In this document: piece after piece, positions 7,690 to 15,493 of the stretch
Layout of the letters: every line of letters begins with the position of its first letter
How positions within the stretch are numbered: the stretch's first letter is position 1
NCBI GenBank assembly: GCA_964623895.1
Contig: CAZUWA010000027.1
Location: 1 to 19,939, forward strand
Length of the DNA: 19,939 bases
From: UBA11512 sp964623895
GTDB lineage: Bacteria; Bacillota; Clostridia; Oscillospirales; CAG-272
Direction: 5' to 3'
Notes under the pieces: model-generated
Told to the model about the DNA's origin: nothing
The model's input: the letters and a program-made list of their open reading frames with translations, nothing else
The model's database searches: none
Translations under genes and position numbers: made by a program

Positions 7690-9450
7690 ATGAACACCAT
7701 TACAGAAACCCTTTCCGCCATTCTTGCCAAAGCATTTCAAGAATGCGGATATGATAAGACACTCGCAATCGTAACCGAGTCCGACCGCCCCGATATTTGT
7801 CAATTCCAGTGCAACGGCGCAATGAAGGGGGCAAAGCTCTACCGTCTGCCGCCCTTTAAAATCGCAACTGCCGTAACCGAGAAGATCGCCGATCATCCCG
7901 CTTTTTCAAAAGTGGAAATGGCAATGCCGGGTTTCATCAACCTCACCCTCTCGGAAAAATTCTTGGCAGAATACATCAATGAGACGCACGCCGACCCCCA
8001 CCTCGGTATGCCGCAACTCTTGAAGGACAAAAAAGTGCTGGTGGACTATGGCGGACCGAACGTGGCAAAACCGCTCCACATCGGGCATTTGCGCTCAGCG
8101 ATCATCGGAGAAGCGGTAAAACGTATCGCATCTGCAGCAGGAGCGGATGCCTTCGGAGACATTCACCTCGGCGACTGGGGATTGCAAATGGGTCTGGTCA
8201 TCGCGGAACTTCGCGAGCGCCATCCCGACTGGCAGTGTTTCTCCCCCGATTTTGATCCCGAAAAGGACGAGATCCCGGAGATTGAAATCACGGAACTGAA
8301 CGAGGTCTATCCCTGCGCCTCCGCGAAAAGCAAAGTAAACGAAGAATTTGCGCGCACCGCACACGAGATCACTGCAGAATTACAGCAAAAAAAGCCGGGC
8401 TATTATTCCCTTTGGAAAGCGTTTATGAAAGTCTCGAAAGCGGATATGCGAAAGATTTACGATCGGCTGAATGTCAATTTTGAGTATTGGTACGGCGAAT
8501 CGGACGCAGAAGACTATGTAGAAGAATTGCTTTCCGTCCTGACAGAGAAAAATCTTCTTGAAGAAAGTGATGGGGCGAAGATCGTCAAAGTCTCCACCGA
8601 GAAAGATACCGCACCCATGCCGCCGGTCATTATCAAAAAATCAGACAACTCAAACATCTACGCAACGACCGACCTTGCAACCATGATCCAGCGTCGAAAG
8701 CTCTTCGATCCCGACTGTCTTTGGTACGTGGTGGACAAGCGTCAAGGACTTCATTTCACACAGGTATTCCGTTGCGCAAAGTTAGCGGAAATATTAAAAG
8801 AAGACTGCGATTGCGTACATCTCGGATTCGGTACGATGAACGGTTCGGACGGTAAACCTTTCAAGACCAGAGACGGCGGCGTTATGCAGCTCGGAGATCT
8901 TTTAAACACCGCCTACGAAAAGGCTCTTGCAAATCTTTCCCCCGAAAAGTTTAAAGATACGGCACACCGCGAATCGGTTGCGAGAAAGCTGTCCGTGGCA
9001 TCGGTTAAATTCGGTGACCTCATCAACAATCGCGCCAAAGACTATATTTTCGATTTCGACCGCTTCTTATCCTGCGAAGGAAAGACCGGCGCATACCTTC
9101 TCTACACTGTCACTCGGATCACAAGTCTTTTAAACCGTGCACAAGAGCAGATCCCGGAAGCGCTGAATCCGGAAAGCACTCTGACACCTGCAGAGACAGA
9201 TCTGCTGTTATCACTGGCCGGAACGGGAGAATTCTTCAGCCAAGCGGTAAGTGAACAATCCCCAAACTATATCGGAGAAGCGGCATACAGCATCGCTACG
9301 GCATTTTCCGTCTTCTACCACGACGACCGCATCCTCTCGGAAGAGGATGACGCAAAGAGACAGAACCGACTGGCACTCTGCGCGCTGACCAAGGAAAAAT
9401 TATTGTTCTTGACAGATCTGCTCGGCATAGAGACAGTGGATGTTATGTAA
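7690..9450 (+). CDS. argS: Arginyl-tRNA synthetase
   Basis: ArgRS attaches arginine to tRNA-Arg in the cytosol. This class I synthetase of 586 aa shows an N-terminal additional domain (tRNA D-loop recognition), the HIGH signature at residues 130-133 within YGGPNVAKPLHIGHLRSAI, and the degenerate KMSKS region typical of ArgRS, MNGSDGKPFKTRDGG, at about residues 383-397. A helical DALR anticodon-binding domain follows, ending LLFLTDLLGIETVDVM. The frame is open slightly upstream (TTG at 7669), but the ATG at 7690 has AAAGGA 9 nt before it and is preferred. It is the second gene of an alr-argS unit and is closed by a long perfect hairpin. Confidence 0.97.
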   Translation: MNTITETLSAILAKAFQECGYDKTLAIVTESDRPDICQFQCNGAMKGAKLYRLPPFKIATAVTEKIADHPAFSKVEMAMPGFINLTLSEKFLAEYINETHADPHLGMPQLLKDKKVLVDYGGPNVAKPLHIGHLRSAIIGEAVKRIASAAGADAFGDIHLGDWGLQMGLVIAELRERHPDWQCFSPDFDPEKDEIPEIEITELNEVYPCASAKSKVNEEFARTAHEITAELQQKKPGYYSLWKAFMKVSKADMRKIYDRLNVNFEYWYGESDAEDYVEELLSVLTEKNLLEESDGAKIVKVSTEKDTAPMPPVIIKKSDNSNIYATTDLATMIQRRKLFDPDCLWYVVDKRQGLHFTQVFRCAKLAEILKEDCDCVHLGFGTMNGSDGKPFKTRDGGVMQLGDLLNTAYEKALANLSPEKFKDTAHRESVARKLSVASVKFGDLINNRAKDYIFDFDRFLSCEGKTGAYLLYTVTRITSLLNRAQEQIPEALNPESTLTPAETDLLLSLAGTGEFFSQAVSEQSPNYIGEAAYSIATAFSVFYHDDRILSEEDDAKRQNRLALCALTKEKLLFLTDLLGIETVDVM

Positions 9451-9470
9451 CGACATACAACACAGTAAGA

Positions 9471-9524
9471 AATACAATAAAAATCGCTTTGCAACAGTTG
9501 TCGCAAAGCGATTTTTATTGTATT
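9471..9524. terminator. Bidirectional terminator, 22-bp perfect stem
   Basis: Arms 9471-9492 and 9503-9524 are perfectly complementary over 22 bp around a 10-nt loop, with A-rich 5' and T-rich 3' halves. It lies between the convergent argS and flotillin-like genes and can serve both. Confidence 0.92.
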
Positions 9525-9532
9525 AAAGATCC

Positions 9533-10948
9533 TTATTCAACGGTTTCTTCCGCTTTGGGAGCGACGATCTTGCTACCGACCATACCGGAAATGATGGCAG
9601 TCAGATCAAGACCCGTCGACTCCTTGACGCCTTCCATGATCTGGTTGGTGGAGGTCATCACGTCTTTGACGACCTTGGTGGCATTTCCATCGCCGTACAT
9701 CACGATCTTATCGGTCTGAGCAAGAGGTGTAGCGGCATTTCTGACGATCTCGGGCATTGCCTGAAGGTACATTTCAAGAATAGACGCTTCGCCCATTTTG
9801 CGTTGAGCCTCCGCCTTCTTTTCAATGGCTTCCGCTTCTGCCAGACCTTTGGCGCGGATACCTTCCGCTTCCTGTTCCATGGCATAACGCAATGCTTCCG
9901 CTTCCGCTTTCTTTGCTTCTGCTTCCTTGATCGCCTCGTATGCTTTCGCCTCAGCATCTTTCTGGCGGCGAATGAGATCCGCTTCCGCTTCCTTCTCTGC
10001 CTGATACTTCATGGCGTCTGCCTGTTTGCGCACTTCTGCATCTAACTTGCGCTCTTGCAAAGCGATCTCTTTTTCAGCAAGTTCCGCTTCCTTGATCTTT
10101 CTTGCGATATCAGCATCCGAACGGGTGATCTCAATGGTCTTTCGCTGATTTTCCTGTTGGATAGAATAAGCGGCATCTGCCTCTGCTTTTTTACTGTCGG
10201 CTTTCACCTTCATGTCTGCCTGTTGTACCGCAAGAGCGGCGTTCTGTTCTGCGATCTTCTTTTCCGCTTCTACACGAATGGCGTTCGCTTCTTCCTCGGC
10301 ATTTGCAGTCGCAATGGCAATGTCCTTTTGCGCATTCGCCTTGGCAATCTGTGCGTTTTTGCGAATCTGCTCAACATTGTCAATACCCATATTTTCAATG
10401 GTGCCTGCGGCATCTTTGAAGTTCTGAATAGTGAAGTTCACCACTTCAATGCCCAATTTTTCCATATCGGGCACAACATTTTCTGTGATCTTTTTGGCAA
10501 CGCCCTGACGATCCTGCACCATTTCCTTTAATCCTACAGAACCTACAATCTCACGCATATTACCTTCAAGGACTTGCGTCACGAGAGTGATCAGCGCTTT
10601 TTCGTCCAGTCCCAAAAGCGCTTCCGCTGAACGAGCCAGAAGTTCGGGGCTGGAAGAGATCTTAACGTTTGCCACACCGTCTACCGTGACATTGATGAAT
10701 TCATTAGTCGGAACGGCTTCAGCGGTCTTAACATCCACTTGAATAACGCGCAAAGACAGTTTATCAACTCTTTCAAAGAAAGGGATCCTAAAGCCTGCTT
10801 TACCGATCAGCACTCTTCTTTTTCCCGCGCCTGAAATGATATATGCAGTGTCGGGAGGTGCTTTCAAATAACTTGCCGCAAAGAGGGCAAGAAAGGCAAG
10901 AACCAATACCGCAACAGCGACAATAATGTAGGTAATGTTATCTCCCAT
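9533..10948 (-). CDS. Flotillin-like SPFH-domain membrane scaffold protein
   Basis: Flotillins are membrane-anchored scaffolds that organise functional membrane microdomains. This 471-aa protein has one N-terminal hydrophobic segment (about residues 6-27), then an SPFH/PHB domain (YIISGAGKRRVLIGKAGFRIPFF, IQVDVKTAEAVPTNEFINVTVDG). A long Ala/Glu/Lys-rich coiled coil with EA repeats follows (about 190-390), and a C-terminal oligomerisation region contains YGDGNATKVVKDV. Length and order match B. subtilis FloT (YuaG). The ATG has AAAAGGA about 9 nt upstream, and a consensus promoter lies 120 nt upstream. No NfeD-like partner gene adjoins it, unlike B. subtilis where yuaF is next to floT. Family firm; assignment to FloT rather than another SPFH subgroup is likely but not proven. 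Confidence 0.93.
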   Translation of the reverse strand: MGDNITYIIVAVAVLVLAFLALFAASYLKAPPDTAYIISGAGKRRVLIGKAGFRIPFFERVDKLSLRVIQVDVKTAEAVPTNEFINVTVDGVANVKISSSPELLARSAEALLGLDEKALITLVTQVLEGNMREIVGSVGLKEMVQDRQGVAKKITENVVPDMEKLGIEVVNFTIQNFKDAAGTIENMGIDNVEQIRKNAQIAKANAQKDIAIATANAEEEANAIRVEAEKKIAEQNAALAVQQADMKVKADSKKAEADAAYSIQQENQRKTIEITRSDADIARKIKEAELAEKEIALQERKLDAEVRKQADAMKYQAEKEAEADLIRRQKDAEAKAYEAIKEAEAKKAEAEALRYAMEQEAEGIRAKGLAEAEAIEKKAEAQRKMGEASILEMYLQAMPEIVRNAATPLAQTDKIVMYGDGNATKVVKDVMTSTNQIMEGVKESTGLDLTAIISGMVGSKIVAPKAEETVE

Positions 10949-11228
10949 TGTAATGATTCCTTTTCGAATATAAAATAAATTTCGGTTATTTTTTAAAGCA
11001 ATTCCGCAACCATTGCTTTTACAGTCTGAAGTGTCCGCAAAGAATGGTTCTGTGCAAATATTGCGGATATATTTTAATACGAAATCGCGTAATTGTCAAT
11101 GCGTATTCTAAAATATTTAAAAAATCTTAGAATCATCAAATACATACAATTTAAAAAATCAGTAAAAACGGAATGATAAAACAAAAAGTTCCCACAAAAA
11201 ACGCAAGAACTATTTGAGAGCCGTTTAT
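10949..11228. other. Flotillin leader and upstream spacer
   Basis: This 280-nt spacer holds the flotillin promoter (11071-11099) and a leader of about 115 nt. The leader has TCCGCAA/TTGCGGA inverted repeats around a 20-nt loop near 11033-11066 and GCAAT/ATTGC near 10998-11016. Near 11187-11213 there is only a weak 5-bp AGTTC/GAACT stem followed by T-rich sequence on the minus strand, a doubtful terminator for the upstream methyltransferase gene. No gene is supported here. Confidence 0.6.
11071..11099 (-). promoter_or_regulatory. Sigma-A promoter for the flotillin-like gene
   Basis: On the minus strand, perfect TTGACA (11099-11094), a 17-nt spacer and TAAAAT (11076-11071). The predicted start is near 11064. 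Confidence 0.82.
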
Positions 11229-12350
11229 TCACTTTTTAAAATACTGATAGAATCCGCAACGAAGCATTCCGTTATACAGTTTGCGTACTTTGTCAGCCCG
11301 CTTACCATAATTTTTTTCAAAATCCTCCATCGAAGAGATGATATAGATCTGCCAGTTATCAAGCGTTCTAAAATGCGCGCCCATCATTCGATAGAGTTTT
11401 GCACATTCTTCGGGGGTGAGCAGTCGCTCTCCGTAGGGCGGATTGCAGACGATCGTTCCCCTCCGTCCACCGGTAGTGATAGTCAGAGCATCCCGTTCAA
11501 AGGCTTTGATGTGCCCACCCATACCGGCACGTCTGATGTTTTCTCTCGTCAGTTCCACGCATACCCGGTCGATATCGGAAGCATAGCATTCAAAAGCGCT
11601 GTCGTGCCGTATCGCGGCGATTGCTTCACCTCTTGCATCTTGCCATGCTTTCACGGGAATAAAGGGAAATTTTTCGCAGGCAAAACTGCGCCGTAAGCCC
11701 GGCGCGGTATTGGTCATCAACATTGCCGCTTCAATCGGAATGGTGCCGCTTCCGCACATCGGATCCCAAAACAGCACATCCTCTCGCGGTCTTGACAGCC
11801 TGCAAAGTGCAGCTGCGAGCGTCTCGCGCAACGGCGCGGCATTGCTTTCCGGACGGTAGCCGCGCTTGTGCAGCGCCGCGCCTGTCGTGTCGATCATGAT
11901 GCTTGCTTTGTTATTCAAGAGGAAAAATTCAACAGAATAGCGCACGCCGTCCCCGTCAAACCAATTCTTATGATATTTTTCAGACAATCTGGTCGCGATC
12001 GCCTTCTGCACCACTCCTTGGCACGCCGGAATGGATGTCAATCGGCTCTTGACAGAGTGACCGTTCACGATAAATGTATCATTTTCCTTGATCAGCAATT
12101 CGAGCGGAAGCGCTCTCACCCCTTCAAACAGGCTGTCAAACGGGTTTTGTGTATCAGTGTCGATCTCACCGAGTTTGATGAGCACTCGCTCCGCATATCG
12201 CAGATTGATATTCAGCCGTGGCAGATCACGAAGTGCTCCTTCGAAGGTCACGCGTCCGTCAATCGTCTCTATGCGCTTGTAACCAAGTGCGTCGATCTCT
12301 TCCCCGACCAGTTTTTCAAGTCCGAACAAACATGTTGCAACAAATATCAT
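11229..12350 (-). CDS. THUMP-domain class I RNA methyltransferase (RlmL/YpsC type)
   Basis: This is a SAM-dependent RNA N2-guanine methyltransferase of the COG0116 family, predicted to act on 23S rRNA (E. coli RlmL modifies m2G2445; B. subtilis YpsC is the short homologue). The protein has 373 aa. It begins with the family N-terminus FVATCLFGLEKLVGEEID. A ferredoxin-like/THUMP region follows to about residue 160. The methyltransferase domain has the SAM loop DPMCGSGTIPIEAA at 196-209 and the catalytic NPPYGERL at 303-310. It ends MLRCGFYQYFKK. The fused RlmK domain of E. coli RlmL is absent, as is usual in Firmicutes. The start lies 35 nt inside the upstream 85-aa gene and has only a weak ribosome site (AAGGCGAG, rather distant), so translational coupling is likely. 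Confidence 0.93.
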   Translation of the reverse strand: MIFVATCLFGLEKLVGEEIDALGYKRIETIDGRVTFEGALRDLPRLNINLRYAERVLIKLGEIDTDTQNPFDSLFEGVRALPLELLIKENDTFIVNGHSVKSRLTSIPACQGVVQKAIATRLSEKYHKNWFDGDGVRYSVEFFLLNNKASIMIDTTGAALHKRGYRPESNAAPLRETLAAALCRLSRPREDVLFWDPMCGSGTIPIEAAMLMTNTAPGLRRSFACEKFPFIPVKAWQDARGEAIAAIRHDSAFECYASDIDRVCVELTRENIRRAGMGGHIKAFERDALTITTGGRRGTIVCNPPYGERLLTPEECAKLYRMMGAHFRTLDNWQIYIISSMEDFEKNYGKRADKVRKLYNGMLRCGFYQYFKK

Positions 12351-12573
12351 TTTTCACTGTTCTCGCCTTATCAAGGCTTCCTTTCAGATGTCCGAAACGT
12401 GGCACCGAAAATTCGGAATGCGGCTTCCTGCCCCGTTTTTTGAAATACCGTTTCAGCCGGCAGTTATTCTTCCTTTCGGGGATGATGATCGCACAATCAT
12501 TCTCTTCGCATAAGAAGAAAGGCACCATTTCTTCGATCTCCGCAACACCCAAAAGGGCAAACTGTTTTGGCAT
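12316..12573 (-). CDS. Small basic protein of unknown function overlapping the methyltransferase start
   Basis: I do not recognise this 85-aa protein. It begins MPKQFALLGVAEIEEMVPFF, has two cysteines in CEENDCAII, then a Lys/Arg-rich middle (RKNNCRLKRYFKKRGRKP). It has no signal peptide or membrane helix. The frame is open further upstream to 12696, but a promoter overlaps 12629-12657, so upstream starts would be untranscribed. The ATG at 12573 has GAAGG 8-9 nt before it. The C-terminal 11 codons overlap the start of the RNA methyltransferase gene in another frame, so the two are co-transcribed and the small gene may drive the weak start of the larger one. Basic charge and context would suit RNA or ribosome contact, but that is a guess. 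It could also be only a translated leader. Confidence 0.55.
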   Translation of the reverse strand: MPKQFALLGVAEIEEMVPFFLCEENDCAIIIPERKNNCRLKRYFKKRGRKPHSEFSVPRFGHLKGSLDKARTVKNDICCNMFVRT

Positions 12574-12628
12574 ACGATACACCTTCGCATCCCACCCTCT
12601 TCGAGGACTGCCCACAAAATACAGTTTT

Positions 12629-12657
12629 ATCATAGCACATTTGTCCAAAAAAATCAA
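12629..12657 (-). promoter_or_regulatory. Sigma-A promoter for the 85-aa gene and RNA methyltransferase
   Basis: On the minus strand, TTGATT (12657-12652), 17-nt spacer and TATGAT (12634-12629) preceded by TGC (extended -10). An in-frame ATG falls inside this -10, which argues that translation starts further downstream at 12573. Confidence 0.65.
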
Positions 12658-12764
12658 GACAGATCTTATAAATAACGGCATTTGCCGACATGGCAAGTTC
12701 CCTTTAACACTTTAACACCGGCGATGCATTTTGTTTCTTTTTCAAAACACCGCCGCTCTGCCTT

Positions 12765-13253
12765 TCATTGCTTCGACGAATTCTGTTCCTTTCCATCGAA
12801 GCCCACGACAAATCCTCCCGGTTCGCCGGATGCCAAAAATCCTCCCACAACGCACTCCCTATGCACAAACAACACCGCAACAGTGTTCTCTTCCTTTCCG
12901 TTTTTTACCGTAAACACAAGACGTCTGACCTCTTTGCCCGCATAATCGGAGAGATCCAGTCCCTGCGCCTTTTGGATCTCATTCAATTTCAAAAACACGC
13001 CCTCAAAATTCTGCGGCAACACTACTTTTTCGTCGGAAATCGGATGTTCGACATCGATTTCCCATCCAAACTGTCTCAAAAATTCTGCCATATCTGCATA
13101 ACTCTCAATGTGATCATACTGCACTGCCGAAGTTGAGGCGTCCTCCGGAGGGGTACTCGGAAGAATAAAAACAAGCACTGTCACCAACAGTATTCCGCCG
13201 ATGAGCGTGGCACAAAATTTCAGCGTAGAAGAACGCACGGAATAAATGAACAT
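12765..13253 (-). CDS. DUF4830-domain membrane-anchored protein
   Basis: This protein of 162 aa has an uncleaved-looking N-terminal hydrophobic anchor (about residues 12-31, FCATLIGGILLVTVLVFILP), then an extracellular domain. The pattern FLRQFGWEIDVEH, VVLPQNFEGVFLKLNEIQ, GLDLSDYAGKEVRRLVFTV and VVGGFLASGEPGGFVVGFDG matches DUF4830 (PF16112), a family found mainly in Clostridia with no known function. The ATG follows a strong AAAGGAGA site 6 nt away. It is divergent from the yqeG-like gene. No clear sigma-A promoter was found upstream on this strand and no clean terminator downstream: an imperfect CGGCG/CGCCG hairpin near 12718-12755 lacks a T-tract. Family call is from memory of the motif pattern. 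Confidence 0.78.
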   Translation of the reverse strand: MFIYSVRSSTLKFCATLIGGILLVTVLVFILPSTPPEDASTSAVQYDHIESYADMAEFLRQFGWEIDVEHPISDEKVVLPQNFEGVFLKLNEIQKAQGLDLSDYAGKEVRRLVFTVKNGKEENTVAVLFVHRECVVGGFLASGEPGGFVVGFDGKEQNSSKQ

Positions 13254-13334
13254 GAAAAATCTCCTTTTATACTGTTTTATTTATGTATATTTTGGGAATT
13301 CTCTCTATATAACCGCTTTTCTTTAAAAAAACTA

Positions 13335-13363
13335 TTGCCGTTTCCCCAAAAATGTGATATAAT
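13335..13363 (+). promoter_or_regulatory. Sigma-A promoter for the yqeG-like operon
   Basis: TTGCCG (13335-13340), 17-nt spacer and perfect TATAAT (13358-13363) preceded by TGA (extended -10). It should start transcription near 13370, about 30 nt before the first gene. Confidence 0.8.
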
Positions 13364-13399
13364 ACCTTTAAATATGCAAAAAGGAGGGAGTGTAGCATT

Positions 13400-13951
13400 T
13401 TGAAAAGTCATCTTTTTTGGCCGGATTGGTATTTCAATGACATCACAAGGATACCGAAAGGCTTTTTTAAAAAAAATGGAATCAAATATTTGATCTGTGA
13501 CATTGATGGCACATTGGTGCCGCATTATCAGTCTACTCCTTCCCCGAAAGCACGTGCATTTTTAGAAATGGCAAAGTCAGAGGGAGTCAGCATCCTTCTC
13601 GCTTCCAACAACAGAAAATTGCGTGTTTCCACTTTTGCAAAGGATCTCGGCGTCCCGGCAATTCATCATGCCTGCAAACCAATGAGTAAAAAAGTATATG
13701 CCGCCATGCAAGAACTCGGTGTTCAAAATCCTTCGGAATGTGCCCTTATCGGTGATCAGATTTTAACCGATGTGTTGGTTGCGAGAAGATTGGGAATCGC
13801 GCCCATTTTGGTATACGGTGCTTATGTGGAAGGAAAAAAACTCACCGATATCGAGATCACAGTGCGCACTGCCTCGCCGATCTTAAAAGAATATGTCAAA
13901 AGAAATCCGGTCAATTCCACCGAACGACTTTGCCTACCAAAAACAAAATAA
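13400..13951 (+). CDS. yqeG: YqeG family HAD IIIA-type phosphatase
   Basis: This 183-aa HAD-superfamily phosphatase is of the YqeG type; the physiological substrate in bacteria is unsettled. All four HAD motifs are visible: DIDGTL with nucleophile Asp34 and Asp36, LLASNN with Ser69, Lys93 in ACKPMSKKVY, and GDQILTDV with Asp119 and Asp124. The N-terminus LFWPDWYFNDITRIP is typical of YqeG. The start is a TTG; the strong AAGGAGGG at 13381-13388 lies about 12 nt upstream and no ATG or open GTG is nearer. It heads a probable operon with the TIM-barrel protein (18-nt gap) and aroQ. Confidence 0.92.
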   Translation: MKSHLFWPDWYFNDITRIPKGFFKKNGIKYLICDIDGTLVPHYQSTPSPKARAFLEMAKSEGVSILLASNNRKLRVSTFAKDLGVPAIHHACKPMSKKVYAAMQELGVQNPSECALIGDQILTDVLVARRLGIAPILVYGAYVEGKKLTDIEITVRTASPILKEYVKRNPVNSTERLCLPKTK

Positions 13952-13969
13952 ACAAACAGAAGGACAAAG

Positions 13970-14824
13970 ATGATAAAAGCCAAATTCGGACCTTCCGGAA
14001 ACAGCCTTTCCTTTTATGAGCAGGGATACAAACACAGTTATGAAGCGCCGGGATATGTTAAAAACATGGGGCTTGATGCCTACGAATATTCAGCCGGAAA
14101 CGGCATCCGCGGAGGAGAAGCAGCGTTCAAAAAAATAGGAGATATGGCAAAAGAACATGGTATTGCCATGTCGCTACATACGCCTTATTTCATTTCTCTT
14201 TCCGGCGTGGAGGAGGAAAAACGTTTAAAAAGCCTTAACTATATCGAGCAAAGCCTTTGGGCGGCGGAACTTCTCGGCGCGGATATCATCGTCATCCATT
14301 GCGGATCCGCTTCGAAAATTTCAAGGGAAGACGCCATGAAGCTAGCAGCGGATACCCTGACGCGTGCTTTAGAAGCATTCCCGGACAACGGTATTCGCTT
14401 CGGCGTCGAAACGATGGGCAAGAAAAATCAACTCGGCACACTTGAAGAAGTGCTGACACTCTGCAAGATCGACAAAAGGCTCTGCCCGGTAGTAGACTTC
14501 GGGCATCTCAACGCCAGAGACTGCGGTGGGGTCTTTGTGACCACAGACGATTACCGCAGGATATTTGATCGAACGGCAAAAATGCTCGATCCGGAACGTG
14601 CAGTGAATATGCACTGCCATTTTTCAAAGATCGAATACACCGGTCAAGGAGAAAAAAGACATCTCACCTTTGCGGACACGGTATACGGTCCCGATCCCAT
14701 TCCGCTAGCAGAATGTATCGCGAAGGACGGTCTTGCGCCGCGCATCATCTGCGAATCGAACGGAACGATGGCAGAGGATGCGAAGGCAATGAAAAATGCC
14801 TACCTATCCTTCACCAATGTATAA
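13970..14824 (+). CDS. Endonuclease IV-like TIM-barrel protein (AP endonuclease 2 family)
   Basis: This 284-aa protein has the xylose-isomerase-like/AP-endonuclease TIM barrel (PF01261). Endonuclease IV cleaves DNA at abasic sites using three zinc ions. Here most metal ligands can be lined up with E. coli Nfo: His70 (SLHTPYF), His110 (VIHCGS), Glu147 (GVETMG), Asp176 and His179 (VVDFGHLN), His215 or His217 (NMHCHFSK), His231 (EKRHLTF) and Glu262 (CESNGTM). The Asp of the Nfo D-x-H pair is replaced by Lys229. The ATG is preceded by AGAAGGA. It lies between yqeG and aroQ in one probable operon. It may be a real AP endonuclease or a sugar-isomerase-like relative. Confidence 0.8.
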   Translation: MIKAKFGPSGNSLSFYEQGYKHSYEAPGYVKNMGLDAYEYSAGNGIRGGEAAFKKIGDMAKEHGIAMSLHTPYFISLSGVEEEKRLKSLNYIEQSLWAAELLGADIIVIHCGSASKISREDAMKLAADTLTRALEAFPDNGIRFGVETMGKKNQLGTLEEVLTLCKIDKRLCPVVDFGHLNARDCGGVFVTTDDYRRIFDRTAKMLDPERAVNMHCHFSKIEYTGQGEKRHLTFADTVYGPDPIPLAECIAKDGLAPRIICESNGTMAEDAKAMKNAYLSFTNV

Positions 14825-14889
14825 AACCGTTTCACGGCATTCAGATATTAACAGAAAGGAAGCCTCTGCCCGAGCAGACGGCACGATTC

Positions 14890-15330
14890 ATGGCAATGAG
14901 AATTTTGGTTCTGAACGGTCCGAACCTCAATCTTTTGGGGGAACGCGACCCGGCGCATTATGGGAAAGAAAGTTTCTCTTACATTCAGGCACGCATGGAA
15001 GAGCGAGCAAACGAGTATGGATGGGAAATTGATTTCAGACAATCCAACCACGAAGGACAACTGATTGATTGGCTACATGAGGCACGCCTCGAATACGACG
15101 CAGTCATCTTCAACGCGGGAGCGTATTCTCATTATTCCTACGCTATTAGGGATGCCATCGAAGCCATCCGCATTCCGGTGGTGGAGGTACATCTGTCCAA
15201 CATCCACGCCAGAGAGGAATTCAGACACACCTCTGTCATTTCCGCAGTCTGCAGGGGATCGATCTCCGGTTTCGGCGCGGCATCCTACGTCATCGCCATG
15301 GAAGCGCTCGCAGAAACGATCGAAGAATGA
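14890..15330 (+). CDS. aroQ: 3-dehydroquinate dehydratase, type II
   Basis: AroQ dehydrates 3-dehydroquinate to 3-dehydroshikimate in the shikimate pathway. From the ATG at 14890 it has 146 aa, the usual length for a dodecameric type II enzyme. Signatures are ILVLNGPNLNLLGERDP, catalytic Tyr24 in HYGKESF, SNHEGQLIDWLHEA, NAGAYSHYSYAIRDAI (the usual PGAY Pro is Ala), and the catalytic His101 in VEVHLSNIHAREEFRHTSVIS. The ATG at 14890 has no good ribosome site. AAAGGA at 14855-14860 lies 5 nt before an in-frame CTG at 14866, which would add 8 residues, so the start is uncertain. The aroQ-efp neighbourhood also occurs in B. subtilis (yqhS-yqhT-efp). Confidence 0.93.
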   Translation: MAMRILVLNGPNLNLLGERDPAHYGKESFSYIQARMEERANEYGWEIDFRQSNHEGQLIDWLHEARLEYDAVIFNAGAYSHYSYAIRDAIEAIRIPVVEVHLSNIHAREEFRHTSVISAVCRGSISGFGAASYVIAMEALAETIEE

Positions 15331-15334
15331 ACCC

Positions 15335-15391
15335 AAACGGTAAAATGACAAGCGAAAACCGTTTTTTTGTAAAAAACATGCTTTTTACAAA
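15335..15391 (+). terminator. Two consecutive hairpins after aroQ
   Basis: AAACGGT/ACCGTTT (arms 15335-15341 and 15358-15364) with a 16-nt loop is followed by a run of seven T. A second A/T-rich stem (arms 15366-15375 and 15382-15391) follows directly. Together they separate the yqeG-aroQ unit from efp. Confidence 0.65.
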
Positions 15392-15410
15392 TATATTTTT
15401 CAAAAAGGTC

Positions 15411-15439
15411 TTGAAAAATGCAAAAAAATAAGGTAGAAT
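15411..15439 (+). promoter_or_regulatory. Sigma-A promoter for efp
   Basis: TTGAAA (15411-15416), 17-nt spacer, TAGAAT (15434-15439). The predicted start near 15446 leaves a leader of about 48 nt before efp. Confidence 0.75.
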
Positions 15440-15493
15440 AAAGCGTAGAATATTCAAAACAAACTATAAGCAATCTATGGAGGATTCAACAAT

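Noticed and set aside
12218..12715. 165-aa plus-strand frame over the 85-aa gene region
   Set aside because: No ribosome site or recognisable domain. It runs antisense to the methyltransferase start and the small gene, which has better signals.
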